Below are positions 34,971-47,451 of a DNA stretch of 64,000 nucleotides, piece by piece. The DNA is taken from assembly GCA_930989535.1 (NCBI GenBank), contig CAKNLK010000009.1, positions 19,860-83,859 on the forward strand, read 5' to 3'. The notes beneath the pieces are model-generated. The model saw only the letters and a program-made list of their open reading frames with translations. It did not search any database and had not been told where the DNA came from. The position numbers were made by a program, and so were the translations under genes. The DNA is from an uncultured Clostridia bacterium (GTDB taxonomy: Bacteria > Bacillota > Clostridia > Christensenellales > Borkfalkiaceae). Positions within the stretch are counted from its first letter, which is position 1; every line of letters begins with the position of its first letter.

Positions 34971-37050
34971 CAATGCGAAGTACATTTTCGGGGTGTGCTT
35001 CACGTTGTTGAGGCACACTTTTTTTATTCTCAAAAAAATTTTCCGTATCCGTTACATAACGATACCCGAAAGATAGAAATTTGTGTGACGCAAGGGTTAT
35101 GTTCAAACGGTGAAAGCGTGACGGATGTGCCGCCTGTTATAGTATCAAATACTTTTGCCCCGTTTAGTCGGGAAATCGAATATGCGGCGGGGCAAAAGAT
35201 TATTGCGTCGGCAAAAGGTTATCCGCAAGAAAATGAAAGTTGTTGGATATGTTGTTGCGGAGCAATCAATGCAAAGGATTCAGAAAGGTGTGTTGTTTGT
35301 AAATTTTCAAAGACAACTGTCTTTGAAAAGATAACGGAAGAAAACATCAAAGAGAAAGCGTCGGTGATTTCTGATGAGCGCAAAGCAAAGAAAGAACAAG
35401 AGGCACAAGAACAAGAAGCGCAAAGAATTAAACGAAAGAAACGTAATAAATTGATAGCGATTCTTTCGGTGTGGTGCTATTGCGATAATACTTTTCTGTT
35501 CGTTGTATTTTCCCCTTGCCCCTCTTGAAACCGTTGAACAAGACGGAATGGAATTTACAAAAGCGAGTGAATATTATGTTGTTACCGATTATACAGGGAA
35601 TGATACTACAGTTACGATTCCTGCCGAAGTACGAGGGGTGCAAGTAACGGAAATCGGATATGGTGCTTTTGGCGGTTGTAAATATATCGAAAAGATAGAA
35701 ATACCCGCAAGCATTACATATATTGGGGATAGAGCCTTTGTGGGATGTTCTCAGTTGACATCAATTCAGTTGCCTGATAGTTTGATGGATATTGGGCAGT
35801 CAGCCTTTTTAAATTGTGAAAAACTAACAGATTTACTTATACCAAGCGATGTTCAAAGTATAGGCTTGAGTGCATTGGAAGGGTGTACAAATCTTAAGAC
35901 ATTATCGTTGCCGATTATTGAGGGAGGTTGGAGCGGTTGGAGCGAAAGTACTCATTTAGGATATATTTTTGGGCAAGAAAACATTTATGATGAAAATTGT
36001 GTACCCGATTCGCTAACAAGTGTAACAATTACAAAGGCAGATATAATCCCTAATAATTTGTTCGACGATTGCAAGAGTATATCAAATATAATAATACCCG
36101 ATAACGTCACGGAGATTGGAGCGTCTGCCTTTTCGGGCTGTAACAGTTTACAGGAAATAGATATTCCAAGTAACGTAACAACTATCGGTAATTCTGCTTT
36201 TAGTATGTGTGACGCTTTGACGGAAATTAAACTATCAAACAATGTTTCATCTATCGGTGCGTATATTTTCGATGGGTGTGATAACTTAACAAATGTAATA
36301 TTGCCTACCTCTTTGACATCAATTAGTGATTATATGTTTAGGGATTGTTCCAACCTAAAATCTATAAAGATACCTAATGGAGTTACAGAGATTAGTGAAA
36401 GTGCCTTTGATGGCTGTGAGAAATTAGAAAATATAAATATCCCGACAGGTGTTACTTCAATAGGAGAATCGGCGTTTAGTAATTGTGCAAAATTGACGGA
36501 TATAACAATACCTAAAAATGTTAAAATATTAAATGAAGATACATTTTATAATTGTATAAATTTAGAAAAAATTATTTTAGAAGAAGGATTGGAAGAAATA
36601 AAAACTTCAGTTTTTACTAACTGTGAGGCTTTAACCGAAATAGTTATCCCCAATAGCGTACAAACAATAGAAAGCAGGGCTTTTAATAATTGCGATAATT
36701 TACAAAATATATCAATACCTTTTGTGGGAGAAAGCCGTGACCCCGATAAAAATGCAAATGGTGTTTTGGGTTATATATTTGGATATGTAAGATTAGGGGA
36801 TAAAAATTTTGTAACTCAAAAAACAGGCTATTATTCTTCAGAGGACTATTGTATTCCTAAATCTTTAAGGTCTATAAAAATTACAGACGCTGATGAAATT
36901 AATTACGGCGCTTTTTCTAATTGTTCGTTTTTGACTTCAGTAATTATAAATGAAGGAGTTAGACGTATTGATGAAAACGCTTTTCTTAATTGCGGCGGAC
37001 TAAGTAGTTTTATTTTACCAAAATCATTGACATATATTGGGGGGGGGTAG
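34962..37050 (+). pseudogene. Zinc-ribbon/membrane/BspA-like leucine-rich protein, frameshifted and truncated
   Basis: Two frames make one protein. The first (to 35528) has a zinc-ribbon-like CWICCCG...CVVC, then a charged helix EKITEENIKEKASVI...KRKKRNK and the first half of a membrane helix LIAILSV. Near 35466-35470 a one-base shift moves to the second frame, where CGAIAIILFCSLYF completes the helix and at least fifteen BspA-type 23-residue repeats follow (pattern ITxIGxxAFxxCxxLxxIxIPxSV). That frame stops at 37050 after nine G. With eight G it would continue to 37162 through INKFYFSGSIEEWC, a normal BspA continuation, until an IS30 remnant cuts it. A surface or vacuole-facing adhesin is the family expectation. 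The start is uncertain. Confidence 0.75.
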
Positions 37051-37074
37051 TTCAAGTAGTAATATAAATAAATT

Positions 37075-37326
37075 TTACTTCTCGGGTAGCATAGAAGAGT
37101 GGTGCCATATCTCTAAGAGTGAAATGCCTAAATATGATTTCTTTTGCGCCGTATACGGATAATATCTCGGTATATCCCTGAAAAATGTACAATTCCGCCG
37201 TAATTCCCTCGATACCGAACTCACATTTCTGCCGAGAAGTCTTGCGATTTCCCGATAACTTTTCCCTTTTACATAGTATTCTCGTAGACAACAGCGCTCT
37301 TCTATGGTAAAATGTTTGTAGTTCAT
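37075..37326 (-). pseudogene. IS30-family transposase, N-terminal fragment
   Basis: Starts at the ATG at 37326 with AAGGAGATC upstream: MNYKHFTIEERCCLREYYVKGKSYREIARLLGRNVSSVSRELRRN is the IS30 helix-turn-helix, and RYYPYTAQKK the next conserved stretch. Homology stops after about residue 65 (near 37135), and the frame then runs into the leucine-rich gene. The DDE catalytic domain is missing. Confidence 0.85.
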
Positions 37327-37425
37327 ACAGATCTCCTTGGCAAAATTTTGGTTTCGCAACTCTATTTTACCACAGATTTGTATGAACTCCTTTTTTTTTC
37401 TTTACCTGTTGCACTTAATAGTATA
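37135..37425 (-). mobile_element. IS30-family insertion sequence remnant
   Basis: It contains the 5' part of the transposase and, outside it, TTAAGTGCAACA (minus strand, near 37405-37415), which matches the usual IS30-family terminal repeat. The other end is lost at the junction with the leucine-rich gene near 37135-37145. Confidence 0.65.
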
Positions 37426-37442
37426 ATTCACCTATGGAATAA

Positions 37443-37470
37443 AAAAGCCGACATTATTTTGTCGGCTTTT
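37443..37470 (-). terminator. Terminator downstream of the AraC-type regulator
   Basis: AAAAGCCGACA pairs with TGTCGGCTTTT, with A- and T-runs on both sides. It serves the minus-strand regulator that ends at 37571. Confidence 0.8.
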
Positions 37471-37570
37471 AGAAAGATGATATCCTATTTTATATCTATT
37501 TGTTCAAGAATTAAAGGCTTAATATAATATGGTCCCCAAAATGAATTCATATCGAATTCTCTGTCTTCTT

Positions 37571-38779
37571 TTATATATAAACTCCAAAAGAATGTGTTGT
37601 GTTCTGTTTTTGGTATTTACGAAATTCCAGCGGCGTACATCCGGTGATCTCGCGGAACACCTTCGTGAAATGGCTTTGTGACGAAAAACACAGGTATGTC
37701 GCGATCTCCGAGATCGGGGTGTCCGAAAAACGCAGCGAGTTTTTTGCGACTTCCACGCGGCGGTGCGCGATATAGGAGGTGAGACTCATGTTCTCCGATT
37801 TTGTGAACTCCCTGCTCAAGTGCCATTTTGAGACGTATAATACATTCGCGACCTTGTCGAGCGATAAATGCGTATGTAGATTTTGCTCGATGTACGCCTT
37901 GCATTTTTCGATCAATATGACGCGGTCGTTCTTCTCCCTGTTCTGTTTGACGAGTGTGGCGAAGTTGATCATCATATCCTTGTGCAATAAGAGCATTTTG
38001 CCGATGCTCTCACACTTTTCCAACAAGTTTAGATACATATCGCTGGTGGCATAGGCGATATTCGGCTCCACGCCTCCCGCGATGGCGGCACGCGTAGCGA
38101 GGGTGATCGCCGAGCAGATCATGTATTCGTGGTGTTTGAATTCATCGCTTGCAAGCACGGGAATGTGTTTCACCAGCATGATGCGATTAAAATGCTTTTT
38201 AATATGTTCCACGTCTCCGCGGGCGACATGGCGAAAGGTCGTCAGTTCCTCTTCGACGGGCAACCGCTCAAAATCCGCTTGCCCCATCATTTGCCGTTGC
38301 ATATTCCAAGAATACGGTCCTTTTTCCTCATTCGTCTGTGGCGCGGCATCGGAGGAGAGGATGTCCCGTTCCTCGATATAGATATCCGTCAGCACCTTGC
38401 AGATCAATGCGATATACGTCGCGAGATCATCCACCGTTCTCTCGGCAAGCGGAGGCGGGGAGGGCAGACGATGCGCTTTGGCATAGCGGTGTGTAGCATT
38501 CACATCCTCTTTGCAAAGCACGGGACCTGCGATCAGAACGTTTCCTGTCTTATCGGAGAAATGAGCGTATGCGATGCTCTCTTGCTCAAGGTATATGGCG
38601 GGCTTTTCTCCGGATGCCTGTAAAAATACACCCTTCAGAGACGCATCGGCGTGAAAGGGATCGTCCGACTCCGAGAATCCGCTGCTGAAAAAGAGTATGT
38701 CTCCGCCGCTCCCGTAATAATGTAGCGGAATGCCTGTCAGTTTTTGTAGCTTTTCTAAAATAAAGAATTGGTTGTCCAT
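37571..38779 (-). CDS. AraC-family regulator of the glycan-uptake locus
   Basis: 402 residues from the ATG at 38779, the first Met after the promoter region. A long N-terminal sensing part (about 1-290, not a simple cupin) precedes the two-helix-turn-helix AraC domain (about 295-390): HLSLDKVANVLYVSKWHLSREFTKSENMSLTSYI and CFSSQSHFTKVFREITGCTPLEFRKY. Such long AraC proteins often control CUT1-type sugar transport operons. It is divergent from the ROK-GH1-ABC operon, which it most likely activates. Confidence 0.87.
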   Translation of the reverse strand: MDNQFFILEKLQKLTGIPLHYYGSGGDILFFSSGFSESDDPFHADASLKGVFLQASGEKPAIYLEQESIAYAHFSDKTGNVLIAGPVLCKEDVNATHRYAKAHRLPSPPPLAERTVDDLATYIALICKVLTDIYIEERDILSSDAAPQTNEEKGPYSWNMQRQMMGQADFERLPVEEELTTFRHVARGDVEHIKKHFNRIMLVKHIPVLASDEFKHHEYMICSAITLATRAAIAGGVEPNIAYATSDMYLNLLEKCESIGKMLLLHKDMMINFATLVKQNREKNDRVILIEKCKAYIEQNLHTHLSLDKVANVLYVSKWHLSREFTKSENMSLTSYIAHRRVEVAKNSLRFSDTPISEIATYLCFSSQSHFTKVFREITGCTPLEFRKYQKQNTTHSFGVYI

Positions 38780-38856
38780 TTTTATCTTTCCCCTGTAACA
38801 GTTTAACATAAAAGAGGATTTTAAGCAAGTATTTATCAAAATGAGCAAAGATTTAA

Positions 38857-38885
38857 TATAAAAAGCAAAACTTATGCAGTATAAT
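38857..38885 (+). promoter_or_regulatory. Weak promoter of the glycan-uptake operon
   Basis: A perfect TATAAT (38880-38885) with only a poor -35 (TATAAA at 38857-38862) fits activator dependence on the divergent AraC protein. The first start codon is 103 bases downstream. Confidence 0.5.
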
Positions 38886-38987
38886 ACGGCTAACTTCAAT
38901 AGATTGACGTTTAGCTACACGGAGGATGGGCCTCACTTAAAGGTGTGGGCGGACGGGAGGACACAGCGGTGATCGGGGAGTGTGAAC

Positions 38988-41341
<2,354 letters not shown>

Positions 41342-41380
41342 GGGACGGCTTTGCCGTGTTCAAACGCAGGGAGGAAAAGA

Positions 41381-42376
41381 ATGACCGAGATCGTAACAGA
41401 ATGCTCACAGGCGGCAAAACGAGCGGAAAAAACGCCGTGCCTGCCGAATAAGGAGAGTTGGAAGAGGGATTTCAAGAAGAATTGGGTCATGTACTTGATC
41501 TTCATCCCTTGCGCGATCTATTTGATCGTGTTTCATTATGTGCCGATGATCGGCGTTGTAATGTCCTTTCAAGAGGTCAATGCGACGGCGCAGATGTTCG
41601 GGGATAAATGGGTCGGGTTTGACAACTTCGTCCGAATGTTCACCACATCGGCAAACGGCAACTTCCTGCTCGCGCTCAGGAACACTTTTATTATGGCGTT
41701 CATGAACATCACCATCGGGTTTTTGTTTCCCATCGTGCTCGCGCTTCTCGTATCCGAGGTGAAGAATAAATATGTCAAACGCACAGTCCAGACGGTCACT
41801 TATATGCCGTATTTCATATCTGCCGTCATCATTTGTTCGCTTGTGCGCGAGTTTGTCGATACGGACGGCGCGGTGACGGCTCTGTTGAAGGCATTCGGCT
41901 ACCAGGGCGGAAGTCTGCTTGAAAACGAGAAACCTCCCGTATTCTGGCTGGTCTATCTGTTCACGGATATTTGGCAGAATGCGGGGTATGCCTCCATCGT
42001 CTTTGTCGCAGCGATCGCAAATGTCGACAAGGATCTGTATGAGGCGGCGGCAATGGACGGCGCGAACAGACTGCGCAGGGCATGGAGCATCACTCTTCCG
42101 TCTATTTTGCCCATCGTCGTGATGATGTTCACCATCAAGGTCGGCACCATGCTCGGCATCGGTTTTGACAAGGTCATCTTGCTCTATAACCCTGGTGTAT
42201 ATGATACGGCGGATTGCCTGTATTCTTATACATACCGCATGACGACGGGTGAAGGCGGATATGCCGACTTCGGTTTGTCTGCGGCATCGGGGCTATTCCA
42301 ATCGGTCGTCTCCGTCGTGCTGTTGTTTGTATCCAATATGCTCAGCCGCATGGTCGCAAAGACGTCGCTGTTCTAA
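41381..42376 (+). CDS. ABC sugar-transport permease 1 (LplB/YteP type)
   Basis: 331 residues, six helices. The EAAxxDG coupling loop is EAAAMDGANRLRRAWSITLP, which contacts the ATPase. Followed 13 bases later by a second permease. GGAGGAAAAG precedes the ATG at 41381. As in other CUT1 oligosaccharide importers, no ATPase gene is present, so a shared MsmX-type ATPase elsewhere is expected. Confidence 0.92.
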   Translation: MTEIVTECSQAAKRAEKTPCLPNKESWKRDFKKNWVMYLIFIPCAIYLIVFHYVPMIGVVMSFQEVNATAQMFGDKWVGFDNFVRMFTTSANGNFLLALRNTFIMAFMNITIGFLFPIVLALLVSEVKNKYVKRTVQTVTYMPYFISAVIICSLVREFVDTDGAVTALLKAFGYQGGSLLENEKPPVFWLVYLFTDIWQNAGYASIVFVAAIANVDKDLYEAAAMDGANRLRRAWSITLPSILPIVVMMFTIKVGTMLGIGFDKVILLYNPGVYDTADCLYSYTYRMTTGEGGYADFGLSAASGLFQSVVSVVLLFVSNMLSRMVAKTSLF

Positions 42377-42389
42377 GGGGGACAAGGGA

Positions 42390-43334
42390 ATGATATTTCA
42401 ACGCAACAAAAAGAGATCGGATATCAGCAGCAAATACGGCGGCGGCATGGTGGAAAAGCGCACGCCGGCAGGGATCGTCGCGGATGTATGTATTCATCTG
42501 ATCCTGCTGTTCGTCTTGTTGGCTTGTCTATTGCCCATGTGGCACGTTTTGATGGCGTCTCTGTCCAATCCGAGATGGATCTCCATCGGCAGGGGGACGG
42601 TAGGCGGGATCGCCTGGCTCCCCGTCGGCGGTGTGACCTTCGCGGGCTACGAGCTGCTGCTTCAGGAAGAGGGGTTATACCGCGGGTTTATCAATACGAT
42701 CTTTTACATGATTTGCGCGACGGCGTTCGGTATGCTCATCAATCTGACGGCGGGTTACGTCATGGCGCGCAAATCCAAGCTTCGCTCCGTTCTCGTCGTG
42801 TTCGTCATGTTTACGGCGATGTTCAACGGGGGCATGATGCCCACCTATTCGGTCATCAAGGGGTTGGGCTTTACGGATACGCCGTGGGCGTTGCTGATCC
42901 CCGGTTGCACCAATGCGTTCTTCATCGTTATGCTCTCCAATGCGCTCGCAGCCGTTCCCGAATCCACCGTCGAGGCGGCGGAGCTGGACGGGGCGGGGCA
43001 TCTGCGCATCATGTGGCAGATCATGCTTCCGCAGGCGATGACGCTGACGACTGTCATCATTCTCAATTCGCTGGTGTTGCAGTGGAACGCGTGGGTAAAC
43101 GCGTCGTTGTATTTGAGCAACTCCGCGCAGCAATGGTGGCCGTTGCAAATTTGGATCCGCCAGTTTATACAGCTGTCCGACAAATATCTCGGACAGGGCG
43201 GTGTGCCCAACTTTGATTTATATCTGCTTCGCTATGCCGTCATCATCATAGGTGCGCTTCCCATGCTCGTGGTTTTCCCTTTCTTCCAAAAGAAGATGGA
43301 AAAGGGCGTGATCGCAGGCGCCGTAAAGGGATGA
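42390..43334 (+). CDS. ABC sugar-transport permease 2 (CUT1 family)
   Basis: 314 residues, six helices, with the coupling loop EAAELDGAGHLRIMWQIMLPQA. PTYSVIKGLGFTDTPWALLIPG is typical of the YteP/YtcP partner permeases for oligosaccharides. The start at 42390 is the first Met of the conserved region; AAGGGAA is a weak ribosome site overlapping it. Confidence 0.92.
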   Translation: MIFQRNKKRSDISSKYGGGMVEKRTPAGIVADVCIHLILLFVLLACLLPMWHVLMASLSNPRWISIGRGTVGGIAWLPVGGVTFAGYELLLQEEGLYRGFINTIFYMICATAFGMLINLTAGYVMARKSKLRSVLVVFVMFTAMFNGGMMPTYSVIKGLGFTDTPWALLIPGCTNAFFIVMLSNALAAVPESTVEAAELDGAGHLRIMWQIMLPQAMTLTTVIILNSLVLQWNAWVNASLYLSNSAQQWWPLQIWIRQFIQLSDKYLGQGGVPNFDLYLLRYAVIIIGALPMLVVFPFFQKKMEKGVIAGAVKG

Positions 43335-43387
43335 TGGAGATCGGCGGTGAAGGATAGAAAAAGTATATCAATCAGGAGGAAAATGGA

Positions 43388-45211
43388 ATGAAAAAGAGAG
43401 CTTTGTTGGTCGCGGCACTCGGATTGTGCCTGAGCTTTTCCGTCGGCGTATTTGCCGCCTGCGGAGAGGGGGACAAGGAGTGCGACGGTCACGTCGATGC
43501 AAATGCGGACGGCAAGTGCGACGTGTGCGGCGAGGGAATGCCGGCGCAGCCCGAAGAGGAATACGCAATTACCGACGGCGTGTTCAACTGGGTGTATCAG
43601 CAGGGAAAGGAGCAGTTCCTCAAATTTTATGAGGACGGCACCTTCTACGGCGAAAACATGGACGGGACCACGCGTACGGGCAGATATAAATTGGTAGAGG
43701 CGGGAGATACCATCACTTATACGGACGCGGGGGCGGACTTCATCGTCAACAGATTGGATGAAGAGCTCGCATCCCCCACCTTTAAGGACGTGGAAAAGAC
43801 GGCGAATTCCTATGTCGAATTCTTCGAGGATGACGGCACGACGCCCTTGTCCATGATGGTGGATGAGCCGACGGACGCCATCCCGAGAGGGTATCCGGAC
43901 GACGCGCCGAGCAATCGCATCGCTTATGTGGACAACAAGCTGCATAACGTCGATATGAAGGCAAACGTCATTTCCGTCCGCACCCTTTCGCATAGCCCGA
44001 CGCTGAGCTTCACCAAAGAGGATGAAAAGCCGATCGAGCAATTCAGACTCATGCTCTCCGACGAAGGGGATATTCCCGCGGGCAGTACGGCAGGGGAGAC
44101 GGTACAAGATCACTATATCAGCATTACGCAGAGCGGATTCACCTCTTATATCACGGGGCGCGAGGTGTTGGGCAGCTATACGCTCGAAGGAGATGTCTAT
44201 ACCTTGACGGACGTCTTTGCGGAAGAGGCGTTCGGCACGCTGACCTTGCAAAAGAGCGAGGGTGGCGCGATCGTCTCCGCGACCTTCGCTTCCGCGGATG
44301 GCGGCGAAATCGGATTGGTGTCCTTTGCAGAGGCGTCGTTCGGTACGCTGAAAGGGGATTTCACGGGCATGGGCTTCCCCATTCCCTTCACCATGACGCT
44401 CAATCAGGACGGAACGCTGGTGCTGAATGCCGCGACCAATGCCATAGAGGGTACATGGTCTTATGACGGGGAGAAGCTCTCCTATACGGCAGAAGGCGTG
44501 GAATTCACTGAAATGAGCTACAATGCGGAGACGGGCGAGGCATCCGTGACCGTCGCGGGTACGCTCAACGGGACTCAGTTCACTGTGCCTATGCAGGGCG
44601 TACTGAAGGGGGAATTGCCCGTCAGTATTCAGGAGGTCATGCGCGCGAGCGGCAGCACAAATATCGGTGCGCCTGCGATCGTCGAGCTCGTCCTGTATGA
44701 CAACAATACCTATACGGTCAGCATCACGCTCGACTTCGGCGCCGTCCAACAGCCGATGGGCGTGAAGGATTCGGGTACATATACCATTGCACAGGGCGGA
44801 TATACCTTTGAATCGAAGAACGGCTTCGAGCTCACGCTGTCCGTGGACGGCGTACAGATCACGGCGACATGGAAGGGCTCTATGGCGGGCAGCAGCGGAC
44901 CTCAGCCGGTGGATGTCACGCTGAGCGGGGTATACAGCTACACCTTCGCCGGCAGTTTGTGGGGCTCCATCAATTTGGAGATGGTCATCGGGGAGGACGG
45001 CGCATACACCGTCGTTGCCAACGGCAAGGCACAGGTGGACAGCGGCAGCGTCGCCGCATCCGGCTTTGGCGATACGCTCTCGCTTGTGTTCACCTCAGAG
45101 AATAGTTGCACGGTGACCTATGATGCCGAGAAAGGCGTTGTCACTTGGGTGGGCGCCATCCCCGGCTTGGGAGGCGGCGCGCCGCAGACGATCGAGTTGA
45201 CGGTGGCATAA
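43388..45211 (+). CDS. Large lipoprotein of unknown function in the uptake operon
   Basis: 607 residues. Signal peptide and lipobox FAAC at about 21-25. ECDGHVDANADGKCDVCGEGM (about residues 32-52) has the DxNxDG calcium-loop look combined with a CxxC pair, a small motif common on Firmicute surface proteins. The rest is a run of beta-rich segments of repeated style (GTWSYDGEKLSYTAEG, GVYSYTFAGSLWG) without a domain I can name. Placed between permeases and solute-binding protein, it may hold or present the glycan at the cell surface. Confidence 0.75.
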   Translation: MKKRALLVAALGLCLSFSVGVFAACGEGDKECDGHVDANADGKCDVCGEGMPAQPEEEYAITDGVFNWVYQQGKEQFLKFYEDGTFYGENMDGTTRTGRYKLVEAGDTITYTDAGADFIVNRLDEELASPTFKDVEKTANSYVEFFEDDGTTPLSMMVDEPTDAIPRGYPDDAPSNRIAYVDNKLHNVDMKANVISVRTLSHSPTLSFTKEDEKPIEQFRLMLSDEGDIPAGSTAGETVQDHYISITQSGFTSYITGREVLGSYTLEGDVYTLTDVFAEEAFGTLTLQKSEGGAIVSATFASADGGEIGLVSFAEASFGTLKGDFTGMGFPIPFTMTLNQDGTLVLNAATNAIEGTWSYDGEKLSYTAEGVEFTEMSYNAETGEASVTVAGTLNGTQFTVPMQGVLKGELPVSIQEVMRASGSTNIGAPAIVELVLYDNNTYTVSITLDFGAVQQPMGVKDSGTYTIAQGGYTFESKNGFELTLSVDGVQITATWKGSMAGSSGPQPVDVTLSGVYSYTFAGSLWGSINLEMVIGEDGAYTVVANGKAQVDSGSVAASGFGDTLSLVFTSENSCTVTYDAEKGVVTWVGAIPGLGGGAPQTIELTVA

Positions 45212-45259
45212 CGAGAGAGAAGCAGTATCATATGCAATACGAAAAAGGAGGGAATTATT

Positions 45260-47341
45260 ATGAATAAAGCGGGAAGGATCATCATTTCCTCGGTGCTGGC
45301 TGCGGCGATGTGCGCGCCGATCGCCGCGTGCGGCAGCAAGAGCGATATCGTCGCAACAAAGGCAGACGCATCGCGCACCTACAATTATTGGACGTCGGAG
45401 ACGGACGGCGTGGGCGCGGGCGGTCTCTATCAGCAGTACGAGCAGAACGCGGGCATCGTCTACATGACCGAGCAGGATCGCACTTACAACACCGCTACCA
45501 AGAACGCGGACGGCAGCTATACAAAAAACAGTGAAACGGTCACCAACAAGATTGGATTGCATTACGAGGCACCTATGGCGGGAGCAAGCCCTCAGCAGTC
45601 CTTCCTGACCTCCCTCAACAGCGGAAAGATGGACGTGCTCGATCTGTCCTTTTCCCCCGACACTGCGGTCGAATTGTACGAGCAGGGGGTGTTGCTCGAC
45701 CTCACTTGGTGGGTGGAGAACTATATGCCCAACTACAAGGGGTATATCGAGAGGAACGGGCTGTATAACAATGCGACTGTCAACGTAAACGGTCAGAGAA
45801 AATACCTGCAGCTGTATAATTATACCGAATACGCGAGGAATTGGCAGGGCTTCCAATACCGCAGAGATTGGCTGTTGAAGTTCGGACATCCGTTTGCGAC
45901 CGACGTGAAGGAGCAGGGCGGCGTAGCCGCATTTGATGAGCAGACGTATGCCGAGGCAAATCCCTCGTGGGGGTGGCAGGAGTACGGCACGCCGCAGGCA
46001 AAATGGGAGGACGGTATCCTGTTTCCGAGCTGGTACGGTTATCACTACGAGAACAACGGGACGACGGTCGGCTCTCTCGGTACATTGACGTTTGACCAGA
46101 CCTTGTACGATTACATCCACGGCGATTACGCCGATCAGGTCAAAAACGCAAAGTACACCTATGAGGAGTACAAAGGACAGTGGCCCGCGACAATCTCCGA
46201 TTGGGAGTGGATGTTCGATATTTTCCAAAACGCCATCGATGCGCTGAACTATACGGAGGGATACGGCATGACGCTGTATAACTGCGGCTTCCTCAATTCG
46301 GGGAATCTCGTTTCCTCTTTTGGCGGCGGCGGTGTGGAGTGGTATCAGACGCTGGACACCGAAGATCTCGACGGCGACGGCATGACGCGCGACGTTGTGT
46401 TCGGCGCAGACGGGGAGACCTTTAAGGAATATTTGAGAACGATGCGCAAGTGGACGCAGAACGGCTGGATCGACAAGGGCTTCCAGGCGAATTCCGGACA
46501 ATTCTGGGAGCTGGATTCCACAAACGTGCGCATGGGATATGTCGGCATCTATCTCGGCATGAACAACCAATTACTCGGCGCGATGGATCTGTCCAACGGC
46601 GATGAGAGCGACTCCACATACGGCATCTGCTCTTACGGTATGCCCTTCCCCATCAACGACAAGTACGGAGACGCGTCGAGGCAGTACAAGACGCCCTATT
46701 CTTTCTGGGCGATCGGCGGTGAAAACAACTCCGTCATGGTCACGAAGGCGGCGGAGACAAACGGCAAGGATCTTCCCGCGCTGTTCACCTTCCTCGACTA
46801 TCTCTACGGCGAAGAGGCGGGGTATATCAAGGCGGCAGGCTTGAACAAGGAGATGCTGGATAAGTCTCAACAGGCGGTGCGCGATCTCTACGCGGAATAT
46901 GGCTTGGAAAACGGCGCATGGTATTACGATGAGGACGGAAACGCCAAGCTGACGCCCGAGTGGGATGCATTGCCCGTGCCGACGCAGAATATGCTGAAGG
47001 CGGTGCGCATCACAGGCGCGGAGCTCAACGTGTTGCCCTCCGATATACAGCCGGATGACGTGTTCATCGATCAGCTGTGGGGGTTGTTTGAGAGCAAGGG
47101 CTTTTTGCCAAACTCCTTCTATATGCAATTGACGACCAAGCAGTATTCCATTTATCAGACCTCCTTGACGAACATCCGCAACAGCTTCCTCTCCAATGTG
47201 CCGGGATATATTCTGAACGGCAACGGGGATTTTGACGAATCCGGATTCGACCAATACATCAAGGAATTGAAAAGACAGTGCAACGTCGATACGTTGACAA
47301 AGGCGTTGGACGATCTCGCACATGAGTTTGCGGCACTCTGA
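45260..47341 (+). CDS. ABC sugar-transport substrate-binding lipoprotein (LipO type)
   Basis: 693 residues, long form of the CUT1 solute-binding proteins. Lipobox IAAC near residue 21-24. Aromatic-rich binding surface with WWVENYMPNYKGYIERNG and many Trp and Tyr, as expected for oligosaccharide binding. AAAGGAGG precedes the ATG. Delivers substrate to the two permeases upstream. Confidence 0.88.
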   Translation: MNKAGRIIISSVLAAAMCAPIAACGSKSDIVATKADASRTYNYWTSETDGVGAGGLYQQYEQNAGIVYMTEQDRTYNTATKNADGSYTKNSETVTNKIGLHYEAPMAGASPQQSFLTSLNSGKMDVLDLSFSPDTAVELYEQGVLLDLTWWVENYMPNYKGYIERNGLYNNATVNVNGQRKYLQLYNYTEYARNWQGFQYRRDWLLKFGHPFATDVKEQGGVAAFDEQTYAEANPSWGWQEYGTPQAKWEDGILFPSWYGYHYENNGTTVGSLGTLTFDQTLYDYIHGDYADQVKNAKYTYEEYKGQWPATISDWEWMFDIFQNAIDALNYTEGYGMTLYNCGFLNSGNLVSSFGGGGVEWYQTLDTEDLDGDGMTRDVVFGADGETFKEYLRTMRKWTQNGWIDKGFQANSGQFWELDSTNVRMGYVGIYLGMNNQLLGAMDLSNGDESDSTYGICSYGMPFPINDKYGDASRQYKTPYSFWAIGGENNSVMVTKAAETNGKDLPALFTFLDYLYGEEAGYIKAAGLNKEMLDKSQQAVRDLYAEYGLENGAWYYDEDGNAKLTPEWDALPVPTQNMLKAVRITGAELNVLPSDIQPDDVFIDQLWGLFESKGFLPNSFYMQLTTKQYSIYQTSLTNIRNSFLSNVPGYILNGNGDFDESGFDQYIKELKRQCNVDTLTKALDDLAHEFAAL

Positions 47342-47451
47342 CGGGCTGCCAAGGGGAGGGCGCTGCGAAGCGCTCTCCCTTAATTGATTTGCATTGCGTC
47401 CCTCATGTGATAGAATAGAGGGAGGGCAGAGCGACAGGTCGGAGGTGAAGG

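Noticed and set aside
43232..46570. Two ~500-codon minus-strand frames opposite the lipoprotein genes
   Set aside because: Shadow frames of GC-rich plus-strand genes with signal peptides, ribosome sites and operon spacing.
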